The position numbers were made by a program, and so were the translations under genes. Below the pieces are notes generated by a model. It did not search any database. It had not been told where the DNA came from and saw nothing but the letters and a program-made list of their open reading frames with translations. From Streptomyces sp. NBRC 110028 (GTDB taxonomy: Bacteria; Actinomycetota; Actinomycetes; Streptomycetales; Streptomycetaceae), in contig NZ_BBUZ01000024.1 in assembly GCF_001417735.1 (NCBI RefSeq), positions 120,094 to 184,093 of the forward strand: 64,000 bases of DNA, written 5' to 3'. Below are positions 1-8,330 of this stretch, in pieces (position 1 is the first letter of the stretch; the number at the start of each line of letters is the position of its first letter).

Positions 1-530
1 CGGGCACGGGCACGGGTGGCCGAGCCCGAACCCGGGGTCTCGGTCCGGAGGCCCCGGGCCCAGGTCCAGGCCCAGGTCCAGGTCCGGGTGGCCGGGCCCG
101 AGTCCGGGGGCTCGGGCCGGAGGCCCCGGGCCCGGGTCTCCGGGGCCCAGGCCCAGGCCCAGGTCCGGGCCCAGGTCCAGGTCCGGGTGGCCGGGCCCGA
201 GTCCGGGGGCTCGGGCCGGAGCCCGGGTCCGGATCCCCGGGCCCCAGCCAGAGTCAGTCCGCGGCGAGTTCGGGTCCAGGCCCGGGCCCAGGTCCAGGTC
301 CGGGTGGCCGGGCCCGAGTCCGGGGGCTCGGGCCGGAGCCCGGGTCCGGGTCTCCGGGCCCCAACCAGGGCCAGTCCGGGGCCAGGTCCGAGTCCGGGCC
401 AAAGTTCGGGAGTCGGGTTCGGGAGTCGGGTTCGGGGGCGGGGGCCGCACGCGGGTCCGGGGCGAAGTCCGGGTTCACGTGCGGGGTCGGGGTCCGGGGT
501 GGAGCCCCGGTTCGGGAAGGGGCGGGGTGG
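1..530. repeat. G-rich degenerate direct-repeat tract, no gene seen
   Basis: A low-complexity stretch built of GGTCC/GGGCC/CCGGG steps. A roughly 40-bp unit beginning GGTCCGGGTGGCCGGGCC recurs near-perfectly at 81, 180 and 297, and a more diverged copy starts near 13, so the spacing is uneven (about 67, 99 and 117 bp). Near 405-440 a shorter motif, TTCGGGAGTCGGG, is repeated. Open frames run through on both strands, but they encode only Pro/Gly/Arg/Ala-rich low-complexity peptides without a credible start or domain, so I do not call a gene. The remaining bases to 618 show nothing recognisable. The tract lies just downstream of the ROK gene's stop. Confidence 0.6.
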
Positions 531-618
531 GGAAAAGGCCACGTCCGGGGGTACCACACGGGCCACGCGCTGTGCCTCGGTACGGACCACGTCGGCGACG
601 GCGGGCCGTAGGGGTGGG

Positions 619-1800
619 TCAGGCCGGGGAGAAGAGGTGGTCGCTGATCAGTCGGGCCGCGCCGGTGACCCCCGCGGCGGGGCCCAGTTCGCCCAGCACG
701 ATGGGGAGGTTGCCGGTGGCGAGCGGAAGGGACTGGCGGTAGACCTGGGTGCGGATGGCGGCGAGGAGCGTGTGGCCGAGGCCGGTGACACCGCCGCCGA
801 TCACCACCAGGCCCGGGTTGAAGAAGCTGACGAGACCGGCGATGACCTGGCCGGTGCGCATGCCGCCCTCGCGGATGAGTTCGAGGGCGGCGGCGTCACC
901 GGCCGAGGCCGCCGCCGCGACATCGGTGGCGGCGAGGTGCCCCGCGGCCTCCAGCCGCGCGGCGAGTTCGGCGGAGCGGCCGTCGCGGGCGGCGGCCTCG
1001 GCGTCGCGGGCGAGGGCCGCTCCGCCGAAGTAGGCCTCCAGGCAGCCGTGGTTGCCGCAGGCGCAGGGGCGGCCGTCGGGCTCGGCCTGGATGTGCCCGA
1101 TGTCGCCCGCGCTGCCGGTCGTACCGCGGTAGACATCACCGGCGACCACGATGCCGCAGCCGATACCGGTACCGATCTTGACGCAGAGGAAGTCCTTGAC
1201 GGAGCGGGCGACTCCGGCGTGCTGCTCCCCCATGGCCATGAGGTTCACATCGTTGTCGACCATGACGGGGCAGCCCAGTTCCTGGCTGAGTGCCTCCCGT
1301 ACGGGGAAGCCGTCCCAGCCCGGCATGATCGGCGGCGCGACGGGCACGCCCTCGGGGTACCGGACCGGGCCCGGTACTCCGATGCCCGCGCCGTCGAACC
1401 CCTCCGCGACGCCGGAGGCGCGGAGCTTGGCGGCCATGGCCAGGACCTGTTCGAACACCGCGACCGGGCCCTCGCGGACGTCCATGGGCTGGGTGAGGTG
1501 GCCGAGAATCTCCAGTTCCGCGTTGGTCACCGCGACATCGACGGACGTGGCGCCGATGTCGACGCCGAGCAGCCGCAGGGCGGGCGCGAGCCGTATGTTG
1601 TGCGAGCGGCGCCCGCCCCGTGAGGCGGCGAGCCCGTCGGCGATCACCAGTCCGGTCTCCAGCAGCCGGTCGATCTCGACGGCGAGTTTGGAACGCGACA
1701 GGTCGATCTGATCGCCCAGCTGGGCCCGGGAGTTGGGGCCGCCGTCGCGCAACAGGCGGAGCAGCCGGGCCTGGTGCGCGTTCGCGGGTCGTGCCGTCAT
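619..1800 (-). CDS. ROK-family transcriptional regulator / sugar kinase-like protein
   Basis: A 393-residue ROK protein. Residues about 8-60 form a winged-helix DNA-binding region (ARLLRLLRDGG through LAVEIDRLLETGLV). The ROK/ASKHA fold follows, with an ATP-site strand GVDIGATSVDVAV, a GIGVPGPV loop, the catalytic region VDNDVNLMAMGE, a phosphate loop KIGTGIGCGIV and the ROK zinc signature CACGNHGCLEAY. The architecture is that of NagC/XylR-type sugar-responsive regulators, some of which keep glucokinase activity. I chose the ATG at 1800 because alignment-like conservation begins there; an in-frame start at 1839 would add 13 unlikely residues. The ligand is unknown and no sugar genes adjoin. 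Confidence 0.85.
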   Translation of the reverse strand: MTARPANAHQARLLRLLRDGGPNSRAQLGDQIDLSRSKLAVEIDRLLETGLVIADGLAASRGGRRSHNIRLAPALRLLGVDIGATSVDVAVTNAELEILGHLTQPMDVREGPVAVFEQVLAMAAKLRASGVAEGFDGAGIGVPGPVRYPEGVPVAPPIMPGWDGFPVREALSQELGCPVMVDNDVNLMAMGEQHAGVARSVKDFLCVKIGTGIGCGIVVAGDVYRGTTGSAGDIGHIQAEPDGRPCACGNHGCLEAYFGGAALARDAEAAARDGRSAELAARLEAAGHLAATDVAAAASAGDAAALELIREGGMRTGQVIAGLVSFFNPGLVVIGGGVTGLGHTLLAAIRTQVYRQSLPLATGNLPIVLGELGPAAGVTGAARLISDHLFSPA

Positions 1801-1991
1801 GCGCCTCACGCCGCCCCTCCCGCCGTCATCGGCATGCACATGGTCGGGCTTTCACGGGGAACGTAGCAGCGGTTGTCGGGGGTGGGAAGAACTTGCGCCG
1901 CAATCCATGCGCACTTTCTCCTGCGGAAGGACAAACTTACGGGCAGCCAGGGGCGATTTTCCGTCAGTCGCCGTCGGCGCCACCCGTTAAC

Positions 1992-2288
1992 ATGCCGATC
2001 ATGGAAATAGCGAGCTTCGCCACCCTCGTGGCCGTCATCGTGATCTACGGCGGCCTGGAAGCCCGCCTCAAGCGCATGGAGCGCCGGGCCGCCCGGCTGG
2101 AGCGCAAGGCGGACCTGATCCTCGACCACCTGGGCGTGCGTCAGGAGGAGCCGGGCATGGAGCGGGTGACCGCGCTGCTGCGCGAGAACAAGAAGATCCA
2201 GGCCATCAAGGTGTACCGCGAGATCACGGACGCCGACCTCAAGGAGGCCAAGGACGCGGTCGACCGTATGGACGGCACCCGCGGCTGA
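1992..2288 (+). CDS. Small membrane protein with ribosomal L7/L12 C-terminal-like domain
   Basis: A 98-residue protein. Residues about 5-22 are one hydrophobic segment (ASFATLVAVIVIYGG), followed by a charged, probably coiled-coil stretch (RLKRMERRAARLERKAD). The C-terminal about 45 residues resemble the L7/L12 C-terminal fold (KIQAIKVYREITDADLKEAK). It is not the ribosomal stalk protein, which lacks a membrane anchor and sits in the rplJL operon. The ATG at 1992 has no clear Shine-Dalgarno, and a second in-frame ATG is at 2001, so leaderless translation is possible. Proteins of this layout are common in Streptomyces, with no established function. Confidence 0.7.
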   Translation: MPIMEIASFATLVAVIVIYGGLEARLKRMERRAARLERKADLILDHLGVRQEEPGMERVTALLRENKKIQAIKVYREITDADLKEAKDAVDRMDGTRG

Positions 2289-2315
2289 GGCCCGAGCGCC
2301 ACGCGATGGGCACGG

Positions 2316-2993
2316 TCAGTCCGTCGGGCGCTCGTGGTAGCTGCGGCGCGTGTGCTCGGTGTGCGCGCGCATGATCTCCGTGGCGCGCCGCTCGTCGCGC
2401 GCGGCGATGGCGGCGATCAGGTCACGGTGCTCGATCCAGGACTGCTTGCCGCGCTGCCGGGCCACCGGGGTGTAGTACCAGCGGACCCGGCGGTGCACCT
2501 GGGCGGCGAGGTCCGCCAGCACCGCGTTCCCGGCGAGCGCCATCACCGTGGCGTGGAACTCGGCGTTCGCGGCCACGGCGCCGTCCACGTCGTCGGCCAG
2601 GACCGCCCGTTCACCGGTGGCGCACACCTCCTCCAGCGCCGCGATCCCCTCCGGTCCCGCGCCCACGGCGGCCAGCCGCGCGGCCTCGGCCTCCAGCAGG
2701 GTGCGGACGGTGAGGAGCTGATCGGCCTCCTCCTCCGTGGGCTCGTGGACGAACGCGCCCTGCGCCGGGCGCAGATCGACCCATCCCTCGGTGTTGAGCC
2801 GCTGCAGCGCCTCGCGCACCGGCTGCCGGGAAACGCCGAGCTGGCCCGCCAGTTCGCTCTCGACGAGGTGCTGGCCGGGGCGGAGGGCGCGGGTGGTGAT
2901 CAGCTCGAGCAGAGCCTCGTAGACGCGCTCGCGCAGCGGCCCGGGCCGCTCCAGCCTCGGCACCGCGCCCTGCGGCAGTCCCTTGGACAGCAT
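2316..2993 (-). CDS. GntR-family regulator, FadR/FCD subgroup
   Basis: A 225-residue regulator. The N-terminal winged helix (about 20-85) carries the typical LRERVYEALLELIT entry helix and recognition helix LGVSRQPVREALQRL. The C-terminal FCD all-helical ligand domain (about 95-215) shows the metal/ligand residues of the group in AANAEFHATVMALAGN and IEHRDLIAAI. FCD regulators usually respond to organic acids and repress neighbouring genes. It is divergent from fdhD, and a GntR-like half-palindrome lies between them, so autoregulation and control of fdhD are plausible but not shown. Confidence 0.85.
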   Translation of the reverse strand: MLSKGLPQGAVPRLERPGPLRERVYEALLELITTRALRPGQHLVESELAGQLGVSRQPVREALQRLNTEGWVDLRPAQGAFVHEPTEEEADQLLTVRTLLEAEAARLAAVGAGPEGIAALEEVCATGERAVLADDVDGAVAANAEFHATVMALAGNAVLADLAAQVHRRVRWYYTPVARQRGKQSWIEHRDLIAAIAARDERRATEIMRAHTEHTRRSYHERPTD

Positions 2994-3037
2994 CGCGCCC
3001 CCTGTGGATCGGTGTCGGCCGGATTCCCGGATTGGCT

Positions 3038-3050
3038 ATTGTCTACAGTT
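3038..3050. promoter_or_regulatory. Candidate GntR operator between the GntR gene and fdhD
   Basis: The sequence ATTGTCTACAGTT contains TGTCTACA, which fits the general GntR consensus yGTM-KACr (GTC/TAC halves). It lies 45 bp upstream of the GntR start and about 100 bp upstream of fdhD. The match is short, so this is suggestive only. Confidence 0.4.
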
Positions 3051-3147
3051 TACGCACACGGTGGGCTACGGTCTTCACAACCGCGTGCGGGAGAATGAGA
3101 CGCCCCAGCACGTACGGAAACCACGCACAGAACCGGGACTGATCGAC

Positions 3148-4008
3148 ATGGGACGGGTCACTGAGCGACGCCGCGTCATCCGCGTCCGCGACGGGGTGGT
3201 CGGCACCCGCCCGGACACTCTGGTGGCCGAGGAGCCGCTGGAGATCCGGCTGAACGGCCGACCGCTGGCGATCACCATGCGCACACCGGGTGACGACTTC
3301 GCGCTGGCCGCCGGATTCCTGGTGAGCGAGGGAGTGCTCGGCAGCGCGGACGAGCTGGCGAACATCGTCTACTGCGCGGGCGCCACCGAGGACGGATCCA
3401 ACACCTACAACGTGGTGGACGTGAAGCTCGCGCCGGGCGTGCCCGTCCCCGACATCACCCTCGAGCGCAACGTCTACACGACCTCGTCGTGCGGTCTGTG
3501 CGGCAAGGCCAGCCTGGACGCCGTCCGTACGACGGCGCGCTGGCGGCTGGACGAGCCGGCCGACACGTGCGCCCCGGTCCGTATCACCCCGGAGACCCTG
3601 ACCGACCTGCCCGAGCGGCTGCGCGCCGCCCAGCGGGTCTTCGACCGCACCGGCGGGCTGCACGCGGCGGCGCTGTTCACGCCGGAGGGCGAGCTGCTGG
3701 ACATACGGGAGGACGTGGGGCGTCACAACGCGGTGGACAAGCTGGTCGGGCGGGCCGTCCAGCAGGGGGCGCTGCCACTGTCCGAGGCCGTGCTGCTGGT
3801 GTCCGGCCGGGCCTCGTTCGAGCTGGCGCAGAAGGCGGTCATGGCGGGAATCCCGGTACTGGCGGCGGTCTCGGCGCCGTCCTCGCTGGCCGTGGACCTG
3901 GCGAACGAGGCGGGGCTCACGCTGGTCGGCTTCCTGCGCGGCACGTCCATGAACGTGTACGCGGGCGAGCATCGGCTCGCCCTGCCGACGGCAGTCGGCG
4001 GGTCCTGA
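3148..4008 (+). CDS. FdhD, sulfurtransferase for formate dehydrogenase activation
   Basis: A 286-residue protein of the usual FdhD length. FdhD transfers sulfur from a cysteine desulfurase to the molybdenum cofactor of formate dehydrogenase. The hallmark SSCGLCGKASL motif supplies the sulfur-carrying Cys115 and Cys118. Other family blocks are visible (PGDDFALAAGFLVSEG near the N-terminus, DVGRHNAVDKL and SGRASFELAQKA in the C-terminal half). The ATG at 3148 was chosen over an upstream in-frame start at 2983, whose extra residues are unconserved and overlap the divergent GntR promoter. No formate dehydrogenase gene is in the window. Confidence 0.95.
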   Translation: MGRVTERRRVIRVRDGVVGTRPDTLVAEEPLEIRLNGRPLAITMRTPGDDFALAAGFLVSEGVLGSADELANIVYCAGATEDGSNTYNVVDVKLAPGVPVPDITLERNVYTTSSCGLCGKASLDAVRTTARWRLDEPADTCAPVRITPETLTDLPERLRAAQRVFDRTGGLHAAALFTPEGELLDIREDVGRHNAVDKLVGRAVQQGALPLSEAVLLVSGRASFELAQKAVMAGIPVLAAVSAPSSLAVDLANEAGLTLVGFLRGTSMNVYAGEHRLALPTAVGGS

Positions 4009-4051
4009 CGGCCCGGCCGGGGTAGCCCTGACCCCACCCCGGCCCGACAGC

Positions 4052-4108
4052 GGGTGTCGTGTGGGTCAGTCCGGGCGTCGGGAGCCCGGCCTGACCCACA
4101 CGACACCC
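4052..4108. terminator. Long perfect hairpin after fdhD
   Basis: Arms GGGTGTCGTGTGGGTCAG (4052-4069) and its exact complement CTGACCCACACGACACCC (4091-4108) form an 18-bp stem, extended inward after one mismatch by CCGGGC/GCCCGG. Total stem is about 24 bp with a 7-nt loop. There is no U tract, as usual in Streptomyces. It sits 43 bp after the fdhD stop and before the next gene's promoter, so a transcription terminator is the natural reading. Confidence 0.75.
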
Positions 4109-4207
4109 CCTAGCCGGCTCCACCCCTCCAGGGGGTGCGGGCACCACCCGGGCAGGGGGTCGCCACCATGTGGTCGCGGCCCCCTCGCCCCGGCAGGCTG
4201 AGGGGAT

Positions 4208-5461
4208 ATGAACCGACGCATCAGGCCGGCCCGTTTACGCCTCGCCGCTGCCGCCGCGGCGGCCGCCGCCCTCCTCATCGGCGTCACCGCCGTCCTGGCG
4301 GCCACGGCCGGTCATCACACCCCACGCGCCGTGCCCACCGCCCCCTCCCCCGCCCCGCTCACCTCGACACAGCTGAACCAGCGGGTGACCCGGGTACTCA
4401 AGGAGGCCCGGTACACCGGCATCACGGTGGAGGTGCGGGACGGCCGCCGCCGGACCCACGCCCGCGCGGGCGAGGAGGAACTGCACACCGGCCGCCCCAT
4501 GCCCTACGGGGCGAACTACCGGGCCGCGAGCGTCACCAAGACGTTCGTGGCCACCGTGATGCTGCAACTGGTCGCCGAGAAGCGGCTGTCGCTGAGCGAT
4601 CCGGTGGAGAAGTGGCTGCCGGGCGTGGTGCGCGGCAAGGGCAACGACGGCCGCCGGATCACCATCCGGAACCTGCTGCAGCACACCAGCGGGATCTACC
4701 GCTACGACACCACGGAGAACACCGGAAGCACGGCCGCCGCCTTCGAGAAGAGCCGGTACCGCCACTTCGGCCCCGAGGACATCGTCGCCGGGGCGATGAA
4801 GCACCGGCCCGACTTCCCGCCCGCCGCCGAGAACGACCCGCGTCCGCGGTGGAACTACTCCAACCCCGGCTATGTCCTCGCCGGGATGATCATCCAGAAG
4901 GCCACCGGGCGGCCGTGGTCCACGGAGGTCCGCGACCGGATCGTCCGCCCGCTGGGCCTGACCGGCACCTACGACCCCGGCGACGATCCGCGGGTGCGCG
5001 GCCCGCACGCGCATACGTACCACCGCTTCCCCGGCTCCTCGACGTGGACCGACACCACCGTCCGCAATGTGGCCTCGGCGGGCTCCGCGGGCGCCCTGAT
5101 CAGCACCGACCGCGATCTGGACCGGTTCCTCACCGCGCTGCTGGGCGGGCGGCTGCTGCCACCGGCGCAGCTCGCCGCGATGCGCCGTACCGTCCCCGTC
5201 GACGCGGAGTACCAGAAGGCCTTCCCCGGGATGCGCTACGGCCTCGGTCTGGACCGGCAGCCGCTGAGCTGCGGCGGCTACCGCTGGGGCCACGGCGGCG
5301 ACCTCGACGGCGGCACGATCAGGACGGCCGTCGCCCCGGACGGGCGACGCTCGGTCGTGGTCATGACCACCGGCACGACGTACGACGCCAAACGGCTCCT
5401 GACGGGCGAGCGGGCCGTTCAGTCGCTGCTCGACGACGTGATGTGCGGACGGACACCCTGA
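4208..5461 (+). CDS. Secreted serine hydrolase, beta-lactamase/D-Ala-D-Ala carboxypeptidase family
   Basis: A 417-residue exported protein. An N-terminal signal peptide of Ala-rich hydrophobic residues (about 8-33) is followed by a class C beta-lactamase/PBP4* type fold. The active-site motifs are visible: SVTK (nucleophile Ser108, Lys111), YSN (Tyr217-Ser218-Asn219) and HGG (His362). Family members act as DD-peptidases, esterases or transpeptidase-like enzymes on the cell surface. GAGGGG stands 2-7 nt before the ATG. Leu10 is encoded by TTA (4235-4237), so translation may depend on the bldA tRNA and occur late in growth. Substrate is not predictable. Confidence 0.85.
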   Translation: MNRRIRPARLRLAAAAAAAAALLIGVTAVLAATAGHHTPRAVPTAPSPAPLTSTQLNQRVTRVLKEARYTGITVEVRDGRRRTHARAGEEELHTGRPMPYGANYRAASVTKTFVATVMLQLVAEKRLSLSDPVEKWLPGVVRGKGNDGRRITIRNLLQHTSGIYRYDTTENTGSTAAAFEKSRYRHFGPEDIVAGAMKHRPDFPPAAENDPRPRWNYSNPGYVLAGMIIQKATGRPWSTEVRDRIVRPLGLTGTYDPGDDPRVRGPHAHTYHRFPGSSTWTDTTVRNVASAGSAGALISTDRDLDRFLTALLGGRLLPPAQLAAMRRTVPVDAEYQKAFPGMRYGLGLDRQPLSCGGYRWGHGGDLDGGTIRTAVAPDGRRSVVVMTTGTTYDAKRLLTGERAVQSLLDDVMCGRTP

Positions 5462-5622
5462 CGGAAGCGCCGGCGGAAGCCTGCGCGCCGGCCGCCGTCC
5501 TCATCCCCTGACGCACGGTCCTTGTTTCAACGGGTCGCAAAGCGGGACACTTCTGCGACAGTCTCCATGGGACATGGGATGTCGTGATGTCTTGATGTCC
5601 AGATGGCTCTGAAGGGCAGGTC

Positions 5623-7590
5623 GTGACCATGGCGTCAGATCCCCGCAACCGCCCCCGCACCAGACGTCGGTGGCGCCGCGCCTCGGTGCTCCTCGCCGTC
5701 GCGGCGCTGGCCCTGACCCCGCTTCCGGCAGGGGCCGCGGACACGGACGACACCGTGTCCGCGGCCCCTGCCGATTCCGGCTCCCCCGGCTCCGCCCCGG
5801 ACTTCGACCAGCGGATCCTGTTCAAGTCCGGCCAGGACGCGGGCTACTTCTGCTTCCGGATCCCCGCGATCGTCACGTCCAAGGACGGCACCCTGCTCGC
5901 CTTCGCCGAGGGCCGCAAGGACAACTGCGGCGACGCCGGGGACATCGACCTGGTGCTCAAGCGCTCCACCGACGGGGGCCGCACCTGGGGCCCGTTACAG
6001 GTGATCAACGAGGGCGGCGGCGACACCCACGGCAACCCGGCGCCCGTCGTGGACACGCGCACCGGCCGCATCCTGCTGGCCAGCACGTACAACACCGGCC
6101 GCGACGACTCCCAGAGCTGCGAGGTGCCGTGTGACCGCACCCCGCACCTGCAGTACAGCGACGACGACGGCGCCACCTGGTCCGCCCCGCGCGATCTGAG
6201 CTCCACCCTGCTGCCGCCGACGTGGAACTCCTGGTACGCCACCGGCCCGGTGCACGGCATCCAGCTGCGGCACGGGCGGCACAGGGGGCGGCTGCTCTTC
6301 ACCGTCAACACCGAGAGCCACGACGGCACCCGCATCACCGCCAACCACGCGGCGCTCGCCTACAGCGACGACGGCGGCAGGCGCTGGAGGATCGGCGCGG
6401 TGGACTCGTACCCGACAGCGCAGGACGGGACGTTCCGCCAGAAGCCGTCGGAGATGACGCTGGTGGAGCGGGCCGACGGCTCGGTCTACGTCAACGGGCG
6501 CGAACAGGACGGCACCGACCTCGGCCACCGCGACTACGCCGTCAGCCGCGACGGCGGCGAGAGCTTCGCCGCGCCCTTCCGCACCATCCCCGGCCTGTCC
6601 ACGCCGATGGTGCAGGGCTCGGTCCTCCGGCTGCGCGCCCCGGGCCGCGACGGCCCCGGGCGGCTGCTGTTCTCGGCGCCCGCCGACCCCGACCGGCGCC
6701 GCACCATGATGATCCGCTCCTCCTGGGACGAGGCCCGCGGCTGGGAGGGCACCGACCGCGGCAAGGTGGTCACCACCGACTGGTCCGGCTACTCCGACAT
6801 GGCCCTCATCGCGCCGGGCACGGTCGGGCTGATGTACGAGGGCGGCGCGGTGGACGCCCGCGACGAGATCCGCTTCGCCCGCTTCACCGAGGACTGGCTG
6901 GGCCCGCGCGCCGCCCCGTCCCCGGTCACGGACGACCGCGCGCCCCGGGCCCGCCCCGCGACCGTCCTCGGCGGCGCCACCGGGACCGGGGGCCGCTTCG
7001 GCGGGGCGCTCGCCTTCGACGGTACGGACGACGCCGTACGCCTCCCGTACCGCCCGTCGCTGCCGCTGGGCACCCGCGACTTCACCGTCAGCCTGTGGTT
7101 CCGCTACTCCGCCGCCTCCGGGCAGCACCCGTTCCTCTGGATGGGCGGCATCGGGGGCAAACAGGCCCAGGTCTGGGTGCGCGGCGAACCGTCCTCGAAC
7201 CGCGTCCGCGCCCTGATGACCACCGTCAACGGCCCGGCCACCTACACCTCCGCCTCGGTCGCCACCACCACCGCCCACAACGACGGCGCATGGCACCACC
7301 TGGCCCTCACCCGCGCCGACGGCCACCTCACCCTCACGGTGGACGGCGCCGACCCGGCCTCCGCGCCCGACGCGCCCGGCACCGTCAGCCGCTCCTCCCC
7401 CTTCGCCCTCCACCTCGGCGAGGCGGTCGACGGCCGGTCCCGGATGACGGGCGCCCTGGACGAGGTACGCGTCTACGCCCGGGCGCTGACCGACACCGAA
7501 CTGCGCCGGATCCGCGAGTTCAACGCCCCGGTCGACGGGAAGTCCGCCACCGCCCACCTCCCCCTGGACCACATCCGGTCATCCCGCTGA
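5623..7590 (+). CDS. Secreted exo-alpha-sialidase with C-terminal LamG-like domain
   Basis: A 655-residue secreted glycosidase. Residues 1-39 are a Tat/Sec-like signal (RRRWRR, hydrophobic core, AGAAD). The catalytic six-bladed propeller begins with the sialidase FRIP motif (CFRIPAIVTSKDG, about 77-89) and carries Asp-boxes STDGGRTW, SDDDGATW, SDDGGRRW and SRDGGESF. Residues about 460-640 are a concanavalin/laminin-G-like domain (AFDGTDDAVRLP, FTVSLWFRYS) that probably binds glycan. The start is GTG 5623 or ATG 5629 behind GAAGGGCAGG. Leu125 is a TTA codon (5995-5997), implying developmental control. It overlaps the convergent membrane-protein gene by 12 bp. Confidence 0.9.
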   Translation: MTMASDPRNRPRTRRRWRRASVLLAVAALALTPLPAGAADTDDTVSAAPADSGSPGSAPDFDQRILFKSGQDAGYFCFRIPAIVTSKDGTLLAFAEGRKDNCGDAGDIDLVLKRSTDGGRTWGPLQVINEGGGDTHGNPAPVVDTRTGRILLASTYNTGRDDSQSCEVPCDRTPHLQYSDDDGATWSAPRDLSSTLLPPTWNSWYATGPVHGIQLRHGRHRGRLLFTVNTESHDGTRITANHAALAYSDDGGRRWRIGAVDSYPTAQDGTFRQKPSEMTLVERADGSVYVNGREQDGTDLGHRDYAVSRDGGESFAAPFRTIPGLSTPMVQGSVLRLRAPGRDGPGRLLFSAPADPDRRRTMMIRSSWDEARGWEGTDRGKVVTTDWSGYSDMALIAPGTVGLMYEGGAVDARDEIRFARFTEDWLGPRAAPSPVTDDRAPRARPATVLGGATGTGGRFGGALAFDGTDDAVRLPYRPSLPLGTRDFTVSLWFRYSAASGQHPFLWMGGIGGKQAQVWVRGEPSSNRVRALMTTVNGPATYTSASVATTTAHNDGAWHHLALTRADGHLTLTVDGADPASAPDAPGTVSRSSPFALHLGEAVDGRSRMTGALDEVRVYARALTDTELRRIREFNAPVDGKSATAHLPLDHIRSSR

Positions 7591-8295
7591 CGCCTCGCTC
7601 GCGGCGCGGACGGCGTGTGCCTCACGCCGCCCGCGCCGCCAGGCGAGCGCCAGCCCGGCCGCGGAGATCAGCGCGGGGACGGCCAGCATCACCGTCAGGT
7701 TCTCGACCCAGCCCGCGTTCAGCCGCGAGGTGCTCCCGCTGTGGGTCATGCACGTCGCCTGCGGCGGGAACAGGGTGTACTCCAGCGTCTTCGGCGCATA
7801 GACGCCCCACTCCCCGCCCGCCGAACAGGCCGAGGACGGGCCGGTGAACAGCGGCCAGGCCGCCAGGCCGTACACCAGGGCGAAGACGGAGCCGGTGACG
7901 AAGAAGGCCGTCCCCGTGCGGCGCAGCCGCTCCCTGCGGGAGATCTGCGGACCGGTTCCGGCGGGCAGTTCGACGCATTCGGCCAGCAGCGCCAGCAGCA
8001 CGCAGAGCGCGAGCCCCGCGAAGGCGCACCAGATCACCGCGCCCAGCACCCCGGTGCCGCCCGCGGAGACCTCTCCCCCGTCGTACTCGCAGATGATGGC
8101 CGGGGGAAACGCCTGGTGCCGGATGTCGCCCAGCCGCCCGGGACCCTTCACCATTCCCTGGCTGCACCGCTCGTCGAACTCCAGGGCGTCCACCCAGGCC
8201 ACCATGAAGGAGAGGAACAGGAGGAGAGAGGACACACCGGCCCCGGCCCACAGGCGCTCGGTACGAAAGGCCCCATGGGTAAGAGTGTTCGACAT
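7579..8295 (-). CDS. Multi-spanning membrane protein of unknown function
   Basis: A 238-residue protein with about four hydrophobic segments: near residues 18-35, 80-102, 128-150 and 200-220. The extracytoplasmic loops hold several cysteines (RCSQGM, IICEYDGG, SSACSAGG, ATCMTHS), suggesting one or two disulfides. No enzymatic or transporter motif is apparent. It reads convergently into the sialidase gene, with a 12-bp tail overlap, and head-on to nothing else. I do not recognise the family. Confidence 0.65.
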   Translation of the reverse strand: MSNTLTHGAFRTERLWAGAGVSSLLLFLSFMVAWVDALEFDERCSQGMVKGPGRLGDIRHQAFPPAIICEYDGGEVSAGGTGVLGAVIWCAFAGLALCVLLALLAECVELPAGTGPQISRRERLRRTGTAFFVTGSVFALVYGLAAWPLFTGPSSACSAGGEWGVYAPKTLEYTLFPPQATCMTHSGSTSRLNAGWVENLTVMLAVPALISAAGLALAWRRGRREAHAVRAASEASAG

Positions 8296-8330
8296 GTGCG
8301 GAGATTAGCGAAAGCTGCCGGAAGACTCGC

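Noticed and set aside
16..1623. Long plus-strand open frame of 535 codons opposite the ROK gene
   Set aside because: Low-complexity in its first part and antisense to a clear ROK protein in the rest; an artefact of high GC third positions.
1992..2288. Ribosomal protein L7/L12
   Set aside because: It has a membrane segment, lacks the L7/L12 N-terminal dimer domain, and is not near ribosomal genes.
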